A stretch of 51,794 bases of DNA. It comes from JAKIYB01 sp964590255. Its GTDB lineage: Bacteria > Armatimonadota > Hebobacteria > CAIYQO01. Where the stretch lies: assembly GCA_964590255.1 (NCBI GenBank), contig CAZPYA010000029.1, forward strand, positions 1 to 51,794, in the 5' to 3' direction. Positions 1-7,814 of the stretch are shown piece by piece. Made by a program: the position numbers and the translations under genes. Every line of letters begins with the position of its first letter. Positions within the stretch are counted from its first letter, which is position 1. The notes beneath the pieces are model-generated. The model made no database searches. It was given only the letters and a program-made list of their open reading frames with translations, and was not told the DNA's origin.

Positions 1-76
<76 letters not shown>

Positions 77-144
77 TCAACGCCCACATTGTAGCAGATC
101 AGGCAGCTTTGTCAAGGCTCTCGCGGGGTGTTCGCCTCGCGAAG

Positions 145-173
145 TGGACGAAAGCCGGGAATCGCGCTACAAT
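145..173 (+). promoter_or_regulatory. Sigma70-like promoter of the LacI-family gene
   Basis: TGGACG (145-150, 4/6 to TTGACA) is followed by a 17-base spacer and TACAAT (168-173, 5/6 to TATAAT). The expected transcription start is near base 180. This would give a very short leader if translation begins at the ATG at 193. It is inferred from sequence only. Confidence 0.5.
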
Positions 174-192
174 ATTCATGGATTTCCTCGTG

Positions 193-1317
193 ATGACTAA
201 GCAACCATCTCAGCTTCGTTCCCGCGTGACGCTCAAAGATATCGCCCAGCATTGCGGCGTGTCTGTGGGCACCGTGTCGTTTGTGCTGCGCGGCGATCCG
301 CGGTTCAGCCCGACCACGGTGGCGCGGGTGAAAGCCGCCGCGGAGGAGCTGGGGTATGACCCGTCCCAGCATCATGCCGCGCGCCGGCTGGTGATGATGC
401 GCCGGGGCGTGCGCGTCATCAATCACCTCGTCGGCCTCTTCCTACCCGCGCATTTTTACCAAGCCAACTACTTCGCGCAGCTTTTTCAGGGAGTGGCGGA
501 ATCCTTGACGCGGGCGCGTTACGGCATGTTGATGCTGCCGATGTATGGCTGGCAGGAATCGCCGGAAGAATTCCCCTTTCTACCGCCAAGTCTGACGCGT
601 GGCGAGGTGGATGGCCTCATCGCCTTCTGTGCCACGGCCAGCGCGGAGACGCTGCTGGGATTACTCGGCCGGTATTACGACCTCGATACGTTTCCCATCG
701 TCTTGCTCATTCACGATGTCCCTGGGTGCTCCGCGGTGGTCGCCGATGATGAGGCGGGCGGGCATGCCGCCGTCGCGCACCTGCTCGCGCTGGGCCATCG
801 CCACCTGCTGACGGTGCCGGAGATGACCGGAAAGACGGAAACTTATCTGCGCCGACGCCAGGGCATGGAGCGCGCCCTCCATGAGGCCGGGTTAGATCCC
901 GCGCGCTACTTGCACGAACTGCCGGAGGTGCTCGGATCGTCCTTCCCACCGCACCACCTGGATATCGACGCCATTGACGTCGCATCGCATCCGCTCATCG
1001 GCTATCTGTCCGCGCATCCGGAGATCACCGGCATTCTCGCGCGCAACGACGCCGCGGCGCGGCGCATTCACTGGCTGCTGTCACAAACCGGCCGTCGCGT
1101 GCCGGACGACTACAGCCTCATCGGATATGACGATGTCGACCCGCTGCTGGACGCGAACGGCCGCAATATCCTCACCTCGGTGCGCGTGCCGCTGGATGCC
1201 CTGGGCCAGGCCGCCGCCGAGTTGCTCATCCGCCAGGTGCAAACCGAGTCGGTAACCCCGGAACGACTGGTGCTGCCGGTTGAGCTGCAGGTGCGGGGCA
1301 CGACGGCGCCGCGGTAA
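193..1317 (+). CDS. LacI-family transcriptional regulator
   Basis: This is a DNA-binding sugar-responsive regulator of about 374 residues. The N-terminal helix-turn-helix reads VTLKDIAQHCGVSVGTVSFV and is followed by the conserved region ending ELGYDPSQHHAARRL, which is the LacI hinge area although the usual hinge-helix Asn is replaced. The rest matches a periplasmic-binding-protein-like sensor, with GEVDGLIAF, the LALGHRHL segment and, near the C-terminus, DYSLIGYDD. The start at 193 is chosen because it places the helix-turn-helix about 12 residues in and lies downstream of the predicted transcription start near 180. An in-frame ATG at 178 would lie at or before that start site. No strong Shine-Dalgarno is visible. 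The effector is unknown. The gene stands alone, so its target is probably elsewhere or is the neighbouring sugar genes. Confidence 0.93.
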   Translation: MTKQPSQLRSRVTLKDIAQHCGVSVGTVSFVLRGDPRFSPTTVARVKAAAEELGYDPSQHHAARRLVMMRRGVRVINHLVGLFLPAHFYQANYFAQLFQGVAESLTRARYGMLMLPMYGWQESPEEFPFLPPSLTRGEVDGLIAFCATASAETLLGLLGRYYDLDTFPIVLLIHDVPGCSAVVADDEAGGHAAVAHLLALGHRHLLTVPEMTGKTETYLRRRQGMERALHEAGLDPARYLHELPEVLGSSFPPHHLDIDAIDVASHPLIGYLSAHPEITGILARNDAAARRIHWLLSQTGRRVPDDYSLIGYDDVDPLLDANGRNILTSVRVPLDALGQAAAELLIRQVQTESVTPERLVLPVELQVRGTTAPR

Positions 1318-1622
1318 GCCGAATGCAGGAGTAGCAGAGTCTCAGTAGCGCCGCGTGGGGCCATCTGCGCTGTCTTCCGCGCCACCATGTCACCGGCAAG
1401 CCATCCACGGTATACAGCGGCGGCAGTTCGCGTATCGTCCGGCAGTCCATCACGGTGTCCTTTTCGTATGCGACCACATCATTACCCGGCGCTGATCATG
1501 TCGACGAAATTTTCATGCCGTAATTCCTTGCCGTGTGACGCGGGGAGGATTTTTTCGTCATTCCCTCCACAGCGGATAAAGGTGTTACAATCAGGGGTAT
1601 CTTCGTTCCTCGGGAGGCAACC
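1318..1622. other. Intergenic region without a confident gene
   Basis: No complete gene is supported here. A minus-strand stretch (about 1341-1455) has coding-like character but needs a frameshift to end naturally (see findings). Near the right end a TACAAT box (1586-1591) without a good -35 and a GGGAGG ribosome-binding site (1611-1616) belong to the next gene. Confidence 0.5.
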
Positions 1623-4016
1623 ATGTCACGATATGTGGTGATCTTTGTGCTGTTGCTGGCGATGGCCGGCGCGTGGGCGCAGGAGAAGGATCCCCGGCTG
1701 ACGGCGTTGAGCCAGCGGTTGACCGCCATCCTGCTGCAGGCGCGGCTGGATGGATTGACCCTCGACGCGGCGAAGCGTGATGCGCTATTGCAGCCCGACT
1801 ACGGGGTGATGGCGGATTACCGCGCGTGGATCGACAACGTGCGCGACTACAGCGCGAAGGTGGCGGTGTTTCAATCCTACCGCGATCTGGCGGCCGTGGC
1901 TGAACTGACCGGCGACCCCATCAACGTACCATGGCGGCTGGATACGTGGGCGCGGGGTGTCACGGCGCTGCCACGCAAGGCGGGCAATCCCGGTTTGGAG
2001 CAGGCCGCGTCGGCATGGGGCGTCGTGGCCGGGCCGAAGGCGGTGGCGCGAGTGAAAGCGGCTTCCGGGGCGATGACGTTGCAAAAAATGTCTGCCGCGT
2101 TGACAGCGGCGGCGCGCACCATCGACGCCGAGGCGTTGGGGGCGGTGACGGCGGAAGAGCGGGCGCTGTTGCGCGCGGTGATCCCGTGGGTGTGCCGCAG
2201 CGGAGAGCCGTTTTTCCACAAGTCGAAAGGCTCGCCGTATTATGGGATGGAGATGCAGTTTGCGCCGAATTTCCCCATCAAAGCCGGCGACGCGGCAACG
2301 ATTCCGGCCAAGCTGCACAGCGTGACCGGATTGGCGCGCTACCTGCACGCGCTGGCCGGGCAACCGGTGACGGATCCGACACCGTTCCTGAAGGAGACCG
2401 GCGAGCATCCGCGATTCACCGGCCGCGTGGATGACGCCGCGATGGGAAAGGCGCTGGCGGGGCTGCGGGCGGTATTGAGCCCGGCGGCGCTGGGCCGTGT
2501 ACAAACCGCGCTGGAGCAGCATGCGGCGCTCGGGCTGAAGATCAACCTGATGCATCCCGGGGTGACGGGGCAGATTGTGGCGATGGAAGACACGCCGTAT
2601 GGGGCGGTCATCGTCGGCGGGGCCGGGGTGAACAGCTATACCGATGTTGACGCGCTGGCGATTTTCGACCTGGGCGGCGACGACGACTACCTGTATACGA
2701 AGCCGGAGGCGTCCATCGGCGTGCGCGGGCTGCAGGTGATTGTCGACTACGCCGGCGACGACCTGTACCGGACGCAGGGCGTGGGCGGGCCGGGGGCCGG
2801 GTTGCTCGGTATCGGCATACTCATCGACCTGGCAGGGAATGACCGCTATTGCCAGGGGCTGTCACCGCTGTTCCAGCCGCGCGCGCAGACGCGCGCCACG
2901 CTGGTCGCGCCCGATCCCGAGGGCGTGCAGACGAACCTGGTGCCCTTCACCACGCTCTACGGCAACCCGCGGAAGCCGGAGGAGAAAGGCGTGATGCTCG
3001 ACGCGGGCTTCGCCTTTGGTGCCGGCTTCCTGGGCATCGGCGTGCTGGTGGACGCCGCCGGCGACGACCTGTACCTGGGGCAGAAATTCGCCTTCGGCTG
3101 CGGTTTCTGGCATGGCGCCGGGGTGCTGCATGACGGCGCGGGGCAGGACGTGTATGCCAGTGGGCTGGCGTCGCTGGGGGCGGGCATTAACGGGGCGATG
3201 GGCCTACTGGACGACCGCGCGGGCGACGACCACTATCAGTGCCTGGGCACCTTCGAGAGCGCCTACAGCGCCGGGCAGGATTGGGACAACGGCTACATGA
3301 GCAGCGGCACCGGCTTCGGTTCGAGCTGGCGGGCGGAGATGCGCGGCGACGCGCCGCCGCGCAAGCCGACGCTGGGCGGGGGCATCGGGCTGGTGCATGA
3401 CGCGTCGGGCAACGACAGCTATATCGGCTCGTCCTTCGGGGTGGCGGCAGCGTATGCGGGCGGCGTGGGGGCCATTATCGACGAAGTGGGGAACGACACC
3501 TATTTCGTGAAGCGCGGGCCGAATGGTGACAACCGCTCTGGCTGGTCGGGCAACCACGCGCTGGGCAACGGTTGCCACCGCGGGGTGGGTTACCTGCTGG
3601 ACCGCGCCGGCAACGACCGCTACAGCGCCTCGGGGCTGGGCGGGGGCACGGCGTGGGACATCGCCTCCGGCTTCCTGCTGGACCTGGGTGGCGACGACGC
3701 GATGACCGACCTGCACGGCAAGGGCTTGCGCGGCAACACCGGTTGGGGCGCGGCAAAAGGCTTCGCGGTAAGCTGTCACGTGGGTGGCGCAGACAAATAC
3801 GAGCGCGGTACCTTCGGCGATGCCGCCAGCATCGGCGACGGCTATCCCGGCCTGGGCGGCAACTTCAGCTTCTTCTTCGATTTCGGTCCGGAGACGGATG
3901 ACTACCCCAAACCGCTGGATAACAACACCGGCGTTCCGGGCGCGGTGTCGGTGAAGAAGGAAGGGGACGGGAAGGAATATCCGCAGGGAATCGGGGTGTT
4001 TGTGGACGGGAAGTAG
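1623..4016 (+). CDS. Secreted 27-residue-repeat protein, likely beta-solenoid
   Basis: This exported protein of 797 residues has no recognised function. A classic signal peptide (VVIFVLLLAMAGAWA, cleavage near residue 19-20) follows a good ribosome-binding site (GGGAGG, 1611-1616). Residues 20-340 are alpha-rich and unrecognised. From about residue 345 to 715 there are roughly ten copies of the motif G-h-L-h-D-x-x-G-[N/D]-D-x-Y. Adjacent copies such as AGDDLYRT, AGNDRYCQ, AGQDVYAS and AGDDHYQC lie exactly 27 residues (81 bases) apart. Longer linkers interrupt the array near residues 410-465, 545-590 and 630-655. The GNDxY core resembles calcium-binding RTX-type turns, but the 27-residue period suggests one solenoid coil per repeat. 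The C-terminal tail is hydrophilic. It could be a cell-surface or extracellular structural or binding protein; catalysis is not evident. Confidence 0.85.
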   Translation: MSRYVVIFVLLLAMAGAWAQEKDPRLTALSQRLTAILLQARLDGLTLDAAKRDALLQPDYGVMADYRAWIDNVRDYSAKVAVFQSYRDLAAVAELTGDPINVPWRLDTWARGVTALPRKAGNPGLEQAASAWGVVAGPKAVARVKAASGAMTLQKMSAALTAAARTIDAEALGAVTAEERALLRAVIPWVCRSGEPFFHKSKGSPYYGMEMQFAPNFPIKAGDAATIPAKLHSVTGLARYLHALAGQPVTDPTPFLKETGEHPRFTGRVDDAAMGKALAGLRAVLSPAALGRVQTALEQHAALGLKINLMHPGVTGQIVAMEDTPYGAVIVGGAGVNSYTDVDALAIFDLGGDDDYLYTKPEASIGVRGLQVIVDYAGDDLYRTQGVGGPGAGLLGIGILIDLAGNDRYCQGLSPLFQPRAQTRATLVAPDPEGVQTNLVPFTTLYGNPRKPEEKGVMLDAGFAFGAGFLGIGVLVDAAGDDLYLGQKFAFGCGFWHGAGVLHDGAGQDVYASGLASLGAGINGAMGLLDDRAGDDHYQCLGTFESAYSAGQDWDNGYMSSGTGFGSSWRAEMRGDAPPRKPTLGGGIGLVHDASGNDSYIGSSFGVAAAYAGGVGAIIDEVGNDTYFVKRGPNGDNRSGWSGNHALGNGCHRGVGYLLDRAGNDRYSASGLGGGTAWDIASGFLLDLGGDDAMTDLHGKGLRGNTGWGAAKGFAVSCHVGGADKYERGTFGDAASIGDGYPGLGGNFSFFFDFGPETDDYPKPLDNNTGVPGAVSVKKEGDGKEYPQGIGVFVDGK

Positions 4017-4031
4017 GGGGCCGGAAATCCT

Positions 4032-4059
4032 CTGGCGGGCGAGACTCCGTCGAGCCGCG
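4032..4059 (+). repeat. Dispersed 28-bp repeat arm (GGGCGAGACTCCGTCGAGCC type)
   Basis: The 28-bp sequence containing GGGCGAGACTCCGTCGAGCC is also present at 15324-15351, inverted at 15440-15467, and in partial form at 45128-45144 and 45290-45311. Here only one arm is present, directly after the stop of the repeat-protein gene. Confidence 0.8.
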
Positions 4060-4072
4060 AACCGTTCGCCTA

Positions 4073-4190
4073 ATCGGCCCCCATCCCCGGCCCTTCCCCC
4101 GTGCCATCGGGCACAGGGGAAGGGAGTACCTTTTTCTCCCTCCCCCTGTCCGCGAAGAGGACGGGGGGAGGGTCGGGGAGGGGGGCCGAT
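4073..4190. repeat. Composite GC-rich hairpin repeat
   Basis: Two hairpins lie side by side. The first is CCCTTCCCC...GTGCC-atc-GGGCAC...GGGGAAGGG (4091-4124). The second is CTCCCTCCCCCTGTCC paired with GGACGGGGGGAGGG (4136-4172). Outer arms ATCGGCCCCC (4073-4082) and GGGGGCCGAT (4181-4190) enclose them. The second half, read on the minus strand, is almost identical to 30968-31017 inside a methyltransferase gene. The remaining ~145 bases up to the next gene hold no clear feature apart from a weak TTGAAT / TATTCC pair (4283-4311). Confidence 0.8.
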
Positions 4191-4334
4191 CAGGCAATCT
4201 GCAGCACTCGTGATCTTTCATTATAGTCTCCTTTTTCTTCTGTGGTGATCGTGCAGTGCCGGGAGGAATGGGCGGCGGGGTGTTGAATCAAGGGATGAGT
4301 TTGCCTATTCCACTGTGGTGTCAGGAGCATCTCC

Positions 4335-5405
4335 ATGTCGCGAGCCCGCGCGTTAGCCGCCATTCACCTGCAGCCCACCGACCGCCTTCCGCAGATGGAG
4401 TGCCTGCAACACCCGGAGTTCGAACGGGCGCTGACGGGTATCGACCCATACCGGTATCCGCAGCAGGCGCGGCTGAAGATGCTGGACTTGCTGGACCTGG
4501 ATGTGAATAACGCCGGTATTCCGCGCACGAACGACCCCATCGAAAACCCCTTTGAAGATGGCGCGTCGTCGAAGACGCTGGACGACGGCCGGCATGTCGT
4601 GCGCTGGGGGGCGGCGGCTACCTCGCACTGGGACTGGGGGATGGAATTCACCAGCGTCGAACAGGTGCTGGATTTCGACCCGCTGTCCAAACTGCCGGCG
4701 GAGACGGTGGCGGAAACGGCGGTGAAATTTCAGGCTTCGCTGGACGCCCAGCGGGCGCTGGCAGGCGGGCGCTGCCTGGAGATGGGCGGCACGTATCTCA
4801 CCCTCTTCATGTGGCCGATGATGACCTTCGGCTGGGAGCTGTTCCTGGAGGCGTCGATGGCGGCGCCAGAGCGCTTCCGCGAGATGATGGACGGCTTCGC
4901 ACAGGTGTCCGAGCACACCATGCGCGCGTGGGCGCTCACCGATGTCGATGTCGTGTCCTGCCACGACGATATCTGCATGACCCGCGGCACCATCTTCTCG
5001 CCGGTATGGCTGGAAGATGTCATTTATCCGCACTACACCCGCTTCTGGCGCATCCTGCATGACGCCGGAAAGACGGTGCTCTTCATTTCCGACGGCTGCG
5101 TGAACCCAGTGGCGGACGCCGTGTTCGCCTGCGGCGCCGACGGCCTCTTCGCCGAACCGCATACCGACCTCGCCCCAATCATCGCCAGGTATGGCGGGGA
5201 GAAGTTCTTCTTCGGCAACGTCGACTCACGCATCATCAGCTACGGCACGCCGGCGCAGATCGAGGCGGAGGTGCGGCGCTGTGTCGAGATGGGGCAGGGG
5301 GCGCCGGGCCATTTCATCGGCGTGACAAACGAGATCACCTATAACGCGCCGGTGGAGAATGTGTTCGCGTATTTTGAGTATTGCCGGAAGTATGGCCGGC
5401 GATAA
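4335..5405 (+). CDS. Uroporphyrinogen decarboxylase-like (URO-D superfamily) protein
   Basis: This 356-residue cytoplasmic TIM-barrel protein belongs to the URO-D superfamily. That family includes haem-pathway uroporphyrinogen decarboxylase and corrinoid-dependent methyltransferases (MtaA/MtbA type). Supporting segments are FTSVEQVLDFDP, SCHDDICMTRGTIFSPVWLE, HDAGKTVLFISDG, ADGLFAEPHTDL and KFFFGNVDSRII, which match the family's barrel strands. No haem genes or corrinoid-binding protein lie nearby. Instead the gene precedes a sugar isomerase-like and a Gfo/Idh/MocA gene. A methyl-group or C1 transfer role in breakdown of a methylated sugar or ether is therefore plausible but inferred. An AGGAG box precedes the ATG at 4335. 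It is distinct in sequence from the second URO-D-like gene at 27924. Confidence 0.82.
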   Translation: MSRARALAAIHLQPTDRLPQMECLQHPEFERALTGIDPYRYPQQARLKMLDLLDLDVNNAGIPRTNDPIENPFEDGASSKTLDDGRHVVRWGAAATSHWDWGMEFTSVEQVLDFDPLSKLPAETVAETAVKFQASLDAQRALAGGRCLEMGGTYLTLFMWPMMTFGWELFLEASMAAPERFREMMDGFAQVSEHTMRAWALTDVDVVSCHDDICMTRGTIFSPVWLEDVIYPHYTRFWRILHDAGKTVLFISDGCVNPVADAVFACGADGLFAEPHTDLAPIIARYGGEKFFFGNVDSRIISYGTPAQIEAEVRRCVEMGQGAPGHFIGVTNEITYNAPVENVFAYFEYCRKYGRR

Positions 5406-5414
5406 TGGCGGGAC

Positions 5415-5493
5415 ATGGGTACAGCAACGAATTTCCGGCCGTGCTGCGATCGAATGCCGAGTGGACGATCGGGAAATTCGTTATTGTTCCCAT
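5415..5493 (+). repeat. ~80-bp palindromic element, family B copy 1
   Basis: The outer arm ATGGGTACAGCAACGAATTT (5415-5434) pairs with AAATTCGTTATTGTTCCCAT (5474-5493), around a variable middle. The reverse complement of 23224-23314 carries the same arms. It sits between the URO-D-like gene and the isomerase gene. Confidence 0.8.
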
Positions 5494-5529
5494 TTCCTGG
5501 CAGCGCTTGTTTGAAGGGATGATCTTATC

Positions 5530-6411
5530 ATGAAATTTGGAACGCAGTTGACTTCTGTGGGGACGGGCGAACGGCGTGAGGTGCTGCGCGCGGCGCGGGC
5601 ACTGGGATGCGAGGGGCTGGAGGTGGACCTGCCGGTGACGGCGGTGTTCGCCGGGAAGCTGACACGCGAGGAGCTGCTGGAACGGGCGGCGGCGATGCGC
5701 GACGATTTTCGGGCGGAGGAGATGGAATTCATCTCGCTGACGCCGGGATTGCTGCTGGCGCATGTGCAACAGCCGGAGATCATTCAACTGGCCTGCGAGA
5801 CGGCGGCGATACTGGGCGTGCGGCAAATCCGCATGTTCTTTGCCCCACATGTGCGCTGGGGTGGACCGAATTCGACGCTGACGGGCTTGCTCGCTGATTT
5901 CGATGGCTTGAAGGACTCGCGCTACTGGCTGGAGCGCAACGCGCGCGAACTGGCGGAGATGCTGGCCATCGCCGCGCCATACGACGTATGCTTCTGCTTC
6001 GAGCTGCATCACGGGTACGTCATCAACTCGGCCAGCGCCGCCATGCGCCTGCTGGAGTCGCACCCGGCCGACCGTGTGGGCATCCTTATGGACCCAGGCA
6101 ACATGGTCTTCGAAGGGAACGAAGGGTGGCGGAACTCCGTGCAGATCATGGGCGAATACCTGGCCTACATCCACTGTAAAAACGCCGCTTTCTGGCATGA
6201 GGATGGCCGTTGGGCGCAGCGCTGGGCCAGCCTGCCGGAGGGTATCGCGCGCTACCCGGAGATCGTCACCGCGCTGAAAGACATCGGCTTCCAGGGATAC
6301 TTGAGCATCGAAGACCTGCGCAAGGGCCTGACCCCGGAGGAGCGCATCGGCGAGGGCATCGCGTATCTCAAGGGGCTGGTGACGTCGGAAGAACGCGCGA
6401 TGCCCGCGTAA
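5530..6411 (+). CDS. Sugar phosphate isomerase/epimerase-like TIM-barrel protein
   Basis: This 293-residue protein fits the xylose isomerase-like AP endonuclease 2 fold (IolE/IolH, hydroxypyruvate isomerase and related families). It begins MKFGTQLTSV and continues with GCEGLEVDLP. Metal-ligand type positions appear at CFELHHGY (Glu/His), GILMDPGNMV (Asp), YIHCKN (His) and GYLSIED (Glu). Such enzymes isomerise or epimerise keto-sugars or inositol derivatives using a divalent metal. It lies between a URO-D-like gene and a Gfo/Idh/MocA dehydrogenase, a combination common in sugar or inositol catabolic loci, so a shared pathway is likely. The ribosome-binding site is weak (GAAGGGATG, about 10 bases upstream). 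The substrate cannot be named from sequence. Confidence 0.85.
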   Translation: MKFGTQLTSVGTGERREVLRAARALGCEGLEVDLPVTAVFAGKLTREELLERAAAMRDDFRAEEMEFISLTPGLLLAHVQQPEIIQLACETAAILGVRQIRMFFAPHVRWGGPNSTLTGLLADFDGLKDSRYWLERNARELAEMLAIAAPYDVCFCFELHHGYVINSASAAMRLLESHPADRVGILMDPGNMVFEGNEGWRNSVQIMGEYLAYIHCKNAAFWHEDGRWAQRWASLPEGIARYPEIVTALKDIGFQGYLSIEDLRKGLTPEERIGEGIAYLKGLVTSEERAMPA

Positions 6412-6439
6412 ACTGATCGGTATGTCGTTGAAGTTCTTT

Positions 6440-6601
6440 GAAACTGTTTTGGAAGTGGTCGTCGTCGGATTGCGGAGGATGGATCGTGGCTGGCAAGGCG
6501 GATTCGCGCGAGTGTATCGGGTGATACATGCCAGCGAATCCAACGCGGCCAGACGCGGTCCAGACCCGCAAGGCGGCGGCGAACACTTTCAAAACTGTTT
6601 C
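6440..6601 (+). repeat. Long covarying hairpin element, family A copy 1
   Basis: This is a 162-base near-complete palindrome. The outer arm GAAACTGTTTTGGAAGTG (6440-6457) pairs with CACTTTCAAAACTGTTTC (6584-6601). TTGCGG/CCGCAA and TGGATCGTGGCTGGC with its partner extend the stem. The apex is GGATTCGC, loop GCGAG, TGTATC-GGGT-GATACA, loop TGCCA, then GCGAATCC. The other copies are 30307-30469 and 44871-45031, with a diverged one at 10116-10284. It may be a structured RNA or a MITE/REP-like DNA element. Confidence 0.85.
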
Positions 6602-6617
6602 TTAGTAGCGGCGTCGC

Positions 6618-6661
6618 GCAGCAAGCCGCGTTCGTATATGCAGCAAGCCGCGTTCGTATAT
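6618..6661 (+). repeat. 22-bp perfect tandem duplication
   Basis: The unit beginning GCAGCAAGCCGCG and ending TTCGTATAT occurs twice in direct succession (6618-6639 and 6640-6661). Each unit ends in an AT-rich TATAT that could act as a -10 box for the oxidoreductase gene starting at 6682. Confidence 0.9.
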
Positions 6662-6681
6662 AAGGTAAAAGGGAGCAAATC

Positions 6682-7668
6682 ATGCAGCAAATCACCGTCG
6701 GCTTAATTGGTTGTGGCGGCGCCGGCAAAGGCATCCACATGCGGCTATTCGGGGCGCATGCCGAGCAGTACCGGGTGGTGGCGTGCGCGGACACCGTCGC
6801 CGCGAGCGCAGAGGCGCTGGCGGGAGAGTTTGGGCTGCGCGCGTTGTCGGTGGAGGCGCTGCTGACCGATCCGGCGGTGGAGCTGGTGGTGGTGGCCACG
6901 AAGCCGCCGGTGACGCACCGCGATATCGCCTTGCAGGCCTTCGCCGCCGGCAAGCACGTGGTGGTGGAGAAGCCGATGGCGGGCACCTCGGCCGAGTGCC
7001 GGGAGATGATTGACGCCGCGCGGGCGGCGGGTCGCATCCTCGCCGTACACCACAACCGTCGCTGGGATGTCGATTTTCTCACCGCGCGCACTATTATCGC
7101 ATCCGGGGCGTTGGGCGACATGCGGCTGGTGCGCAACGAATATACCGCGGGGTTCGCTGGTTCCGCGTATGATTGGGGCATCCACCTGGTGGACCAGACG
7201 ATGTCGTTGAGTTGTGGCCGGCGCTTTGTCGAGTTGACCGCCACCTACGGCAACTCGGTGGAGCAGGACGGCTTCTTCACCTGCCGCCTGCGCACCGAGG
7301 ACGGCGTGCTGCATGACTTGAGCATGCTGCCGACTTTCAACGGCAACGCCTTCAAGCCGGGGATGATGCCATACCGCTTCATGCTGATGGGCACACAGGG
7401 GGCGGTGTACCAGGAGTGGTGCCAGCGTCCAGAGGATGCCTTCGGCAAATCCTTCGCCATGCAGCCGGCGAGTGGGCGGGGGATCGGCGATTTGCCCTTC
7501 GTGCAGGCCAGCCTGACCATCCCCGATTTCTACGCCATGCTTCATTCGGCCATTCGCAATGGCGGCCCCGTGCCCGTCAGCGGCGAAGATGGTTGCCGCG
7601 CGGTGCGCGCGTGGGAGCTGATCGGCCAATCGGCGGTGGAGGGGAAAACACTGGCGATCGATCTGTAG
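6682..7668 (+). CDS. Gfo/Idh/MocA-family NAD(P)-dependent oxidoreductase
   Basis: This 328-residue dehydrogenase is of the glucose-fructose oxidoreductase/inositol dehydrogenase/MocA family. The N-terminal Rossmann motif is VGLIGCGGAGKGIHM (GxGxxG-like). It is followed by the family signature around residues 85-100 (GKHVVVEKPMAG, with the catalytic EKP lysine). The C-terminal alpha/beta domain contains YDWGIHLVDQ, which supplies the family's second catalytic motif with His. Such enzymes oxidise or reduce sugars, inositols or their acids. An AAAGGGAG ribosome-binding site precedes the ATG. It follows the isomerase gene on the same strand, separated by hairpin element A1 and the 22-bp duplication, so it probably has its own promoter. 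A second, divergent member lies at 22220-23200. Confidence 0.9.
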   Translation: MQQITVGLIGCGGAGKGIHMRLFGAHAEQYRVVACADTVAASAEALAGEFGLRALSVEALLTDPAVELVVVATKPPVTHRDIALQAFAAGKHVVVEKPMAGTSAECREMIDAARAAGRILAVHHNRRWDVDFLTARTIIASGALGDMRLVRNEYTAGFAGSAYDWGIHLVDQTMSLSCGRRFVELTATYGNSVEQDGFFTCRLRTEDGVLHDLSMLPTFNGNAFKPGMMPYRFMLMGTQGAVYQEWCQRPEDAFGKSFAMQPASGRGIGDLPFVQASLTIPDFYAMLHSAIRNGGPVPVSGEDGCRAVRAWELIGQSAVEGKTLAIDL

Positions 7669-7700
7669 CTCCCGGAGAACATGTCTGTTGCTGCGGTGTC

Positions 7701-7760
7701 AAATGGGGTGTAGCGATCACCCCATTTCCCCCGGTCGCCCCTTTGTAGTGGCGTTTTTTT
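7701..7760 (+). terminator. Probable terminator after the oxidoreductase gene
   Basis: A perfect 10-bp hairpin AAATGGGGTG-tagcgat-CACCCCATTT (7701-7727) is followed by CGCC...GGCG and a run of seven T (7754-7760). Either hairpin could stop transcription before the MarR promoter. Confidence 0.55.
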
Positions 7761-7778
7761 CATCTAGCGGCATTGTGC

Positions 7779-7808
7779 TTGACCAGGTCGAGGTATGAGT
7801 ACTATAAT
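7779..7808 (+). promoter_or_regulatory. Sigma70 promoter of the MarR gene (leaderless)
   Basis: TTGACC (7779-7784) and the perfect TATAAT (7803-7808) are 18 bases apart. The expected start of transcription coincides with the ATG at 7815, and no ribosome-binding site is present. The mRNA is therefore probably leaderless. Confidence 0.75.
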
Positions 7809-7814
7809 TAACCA

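Noticed and set aside
4073..4190. CRISPR-like array of GC-rich repeats
   Set aside because: Repeats are palindromes with no regular spacers, and no cas genes are present; no CRISPR array was found anywhere in the window.
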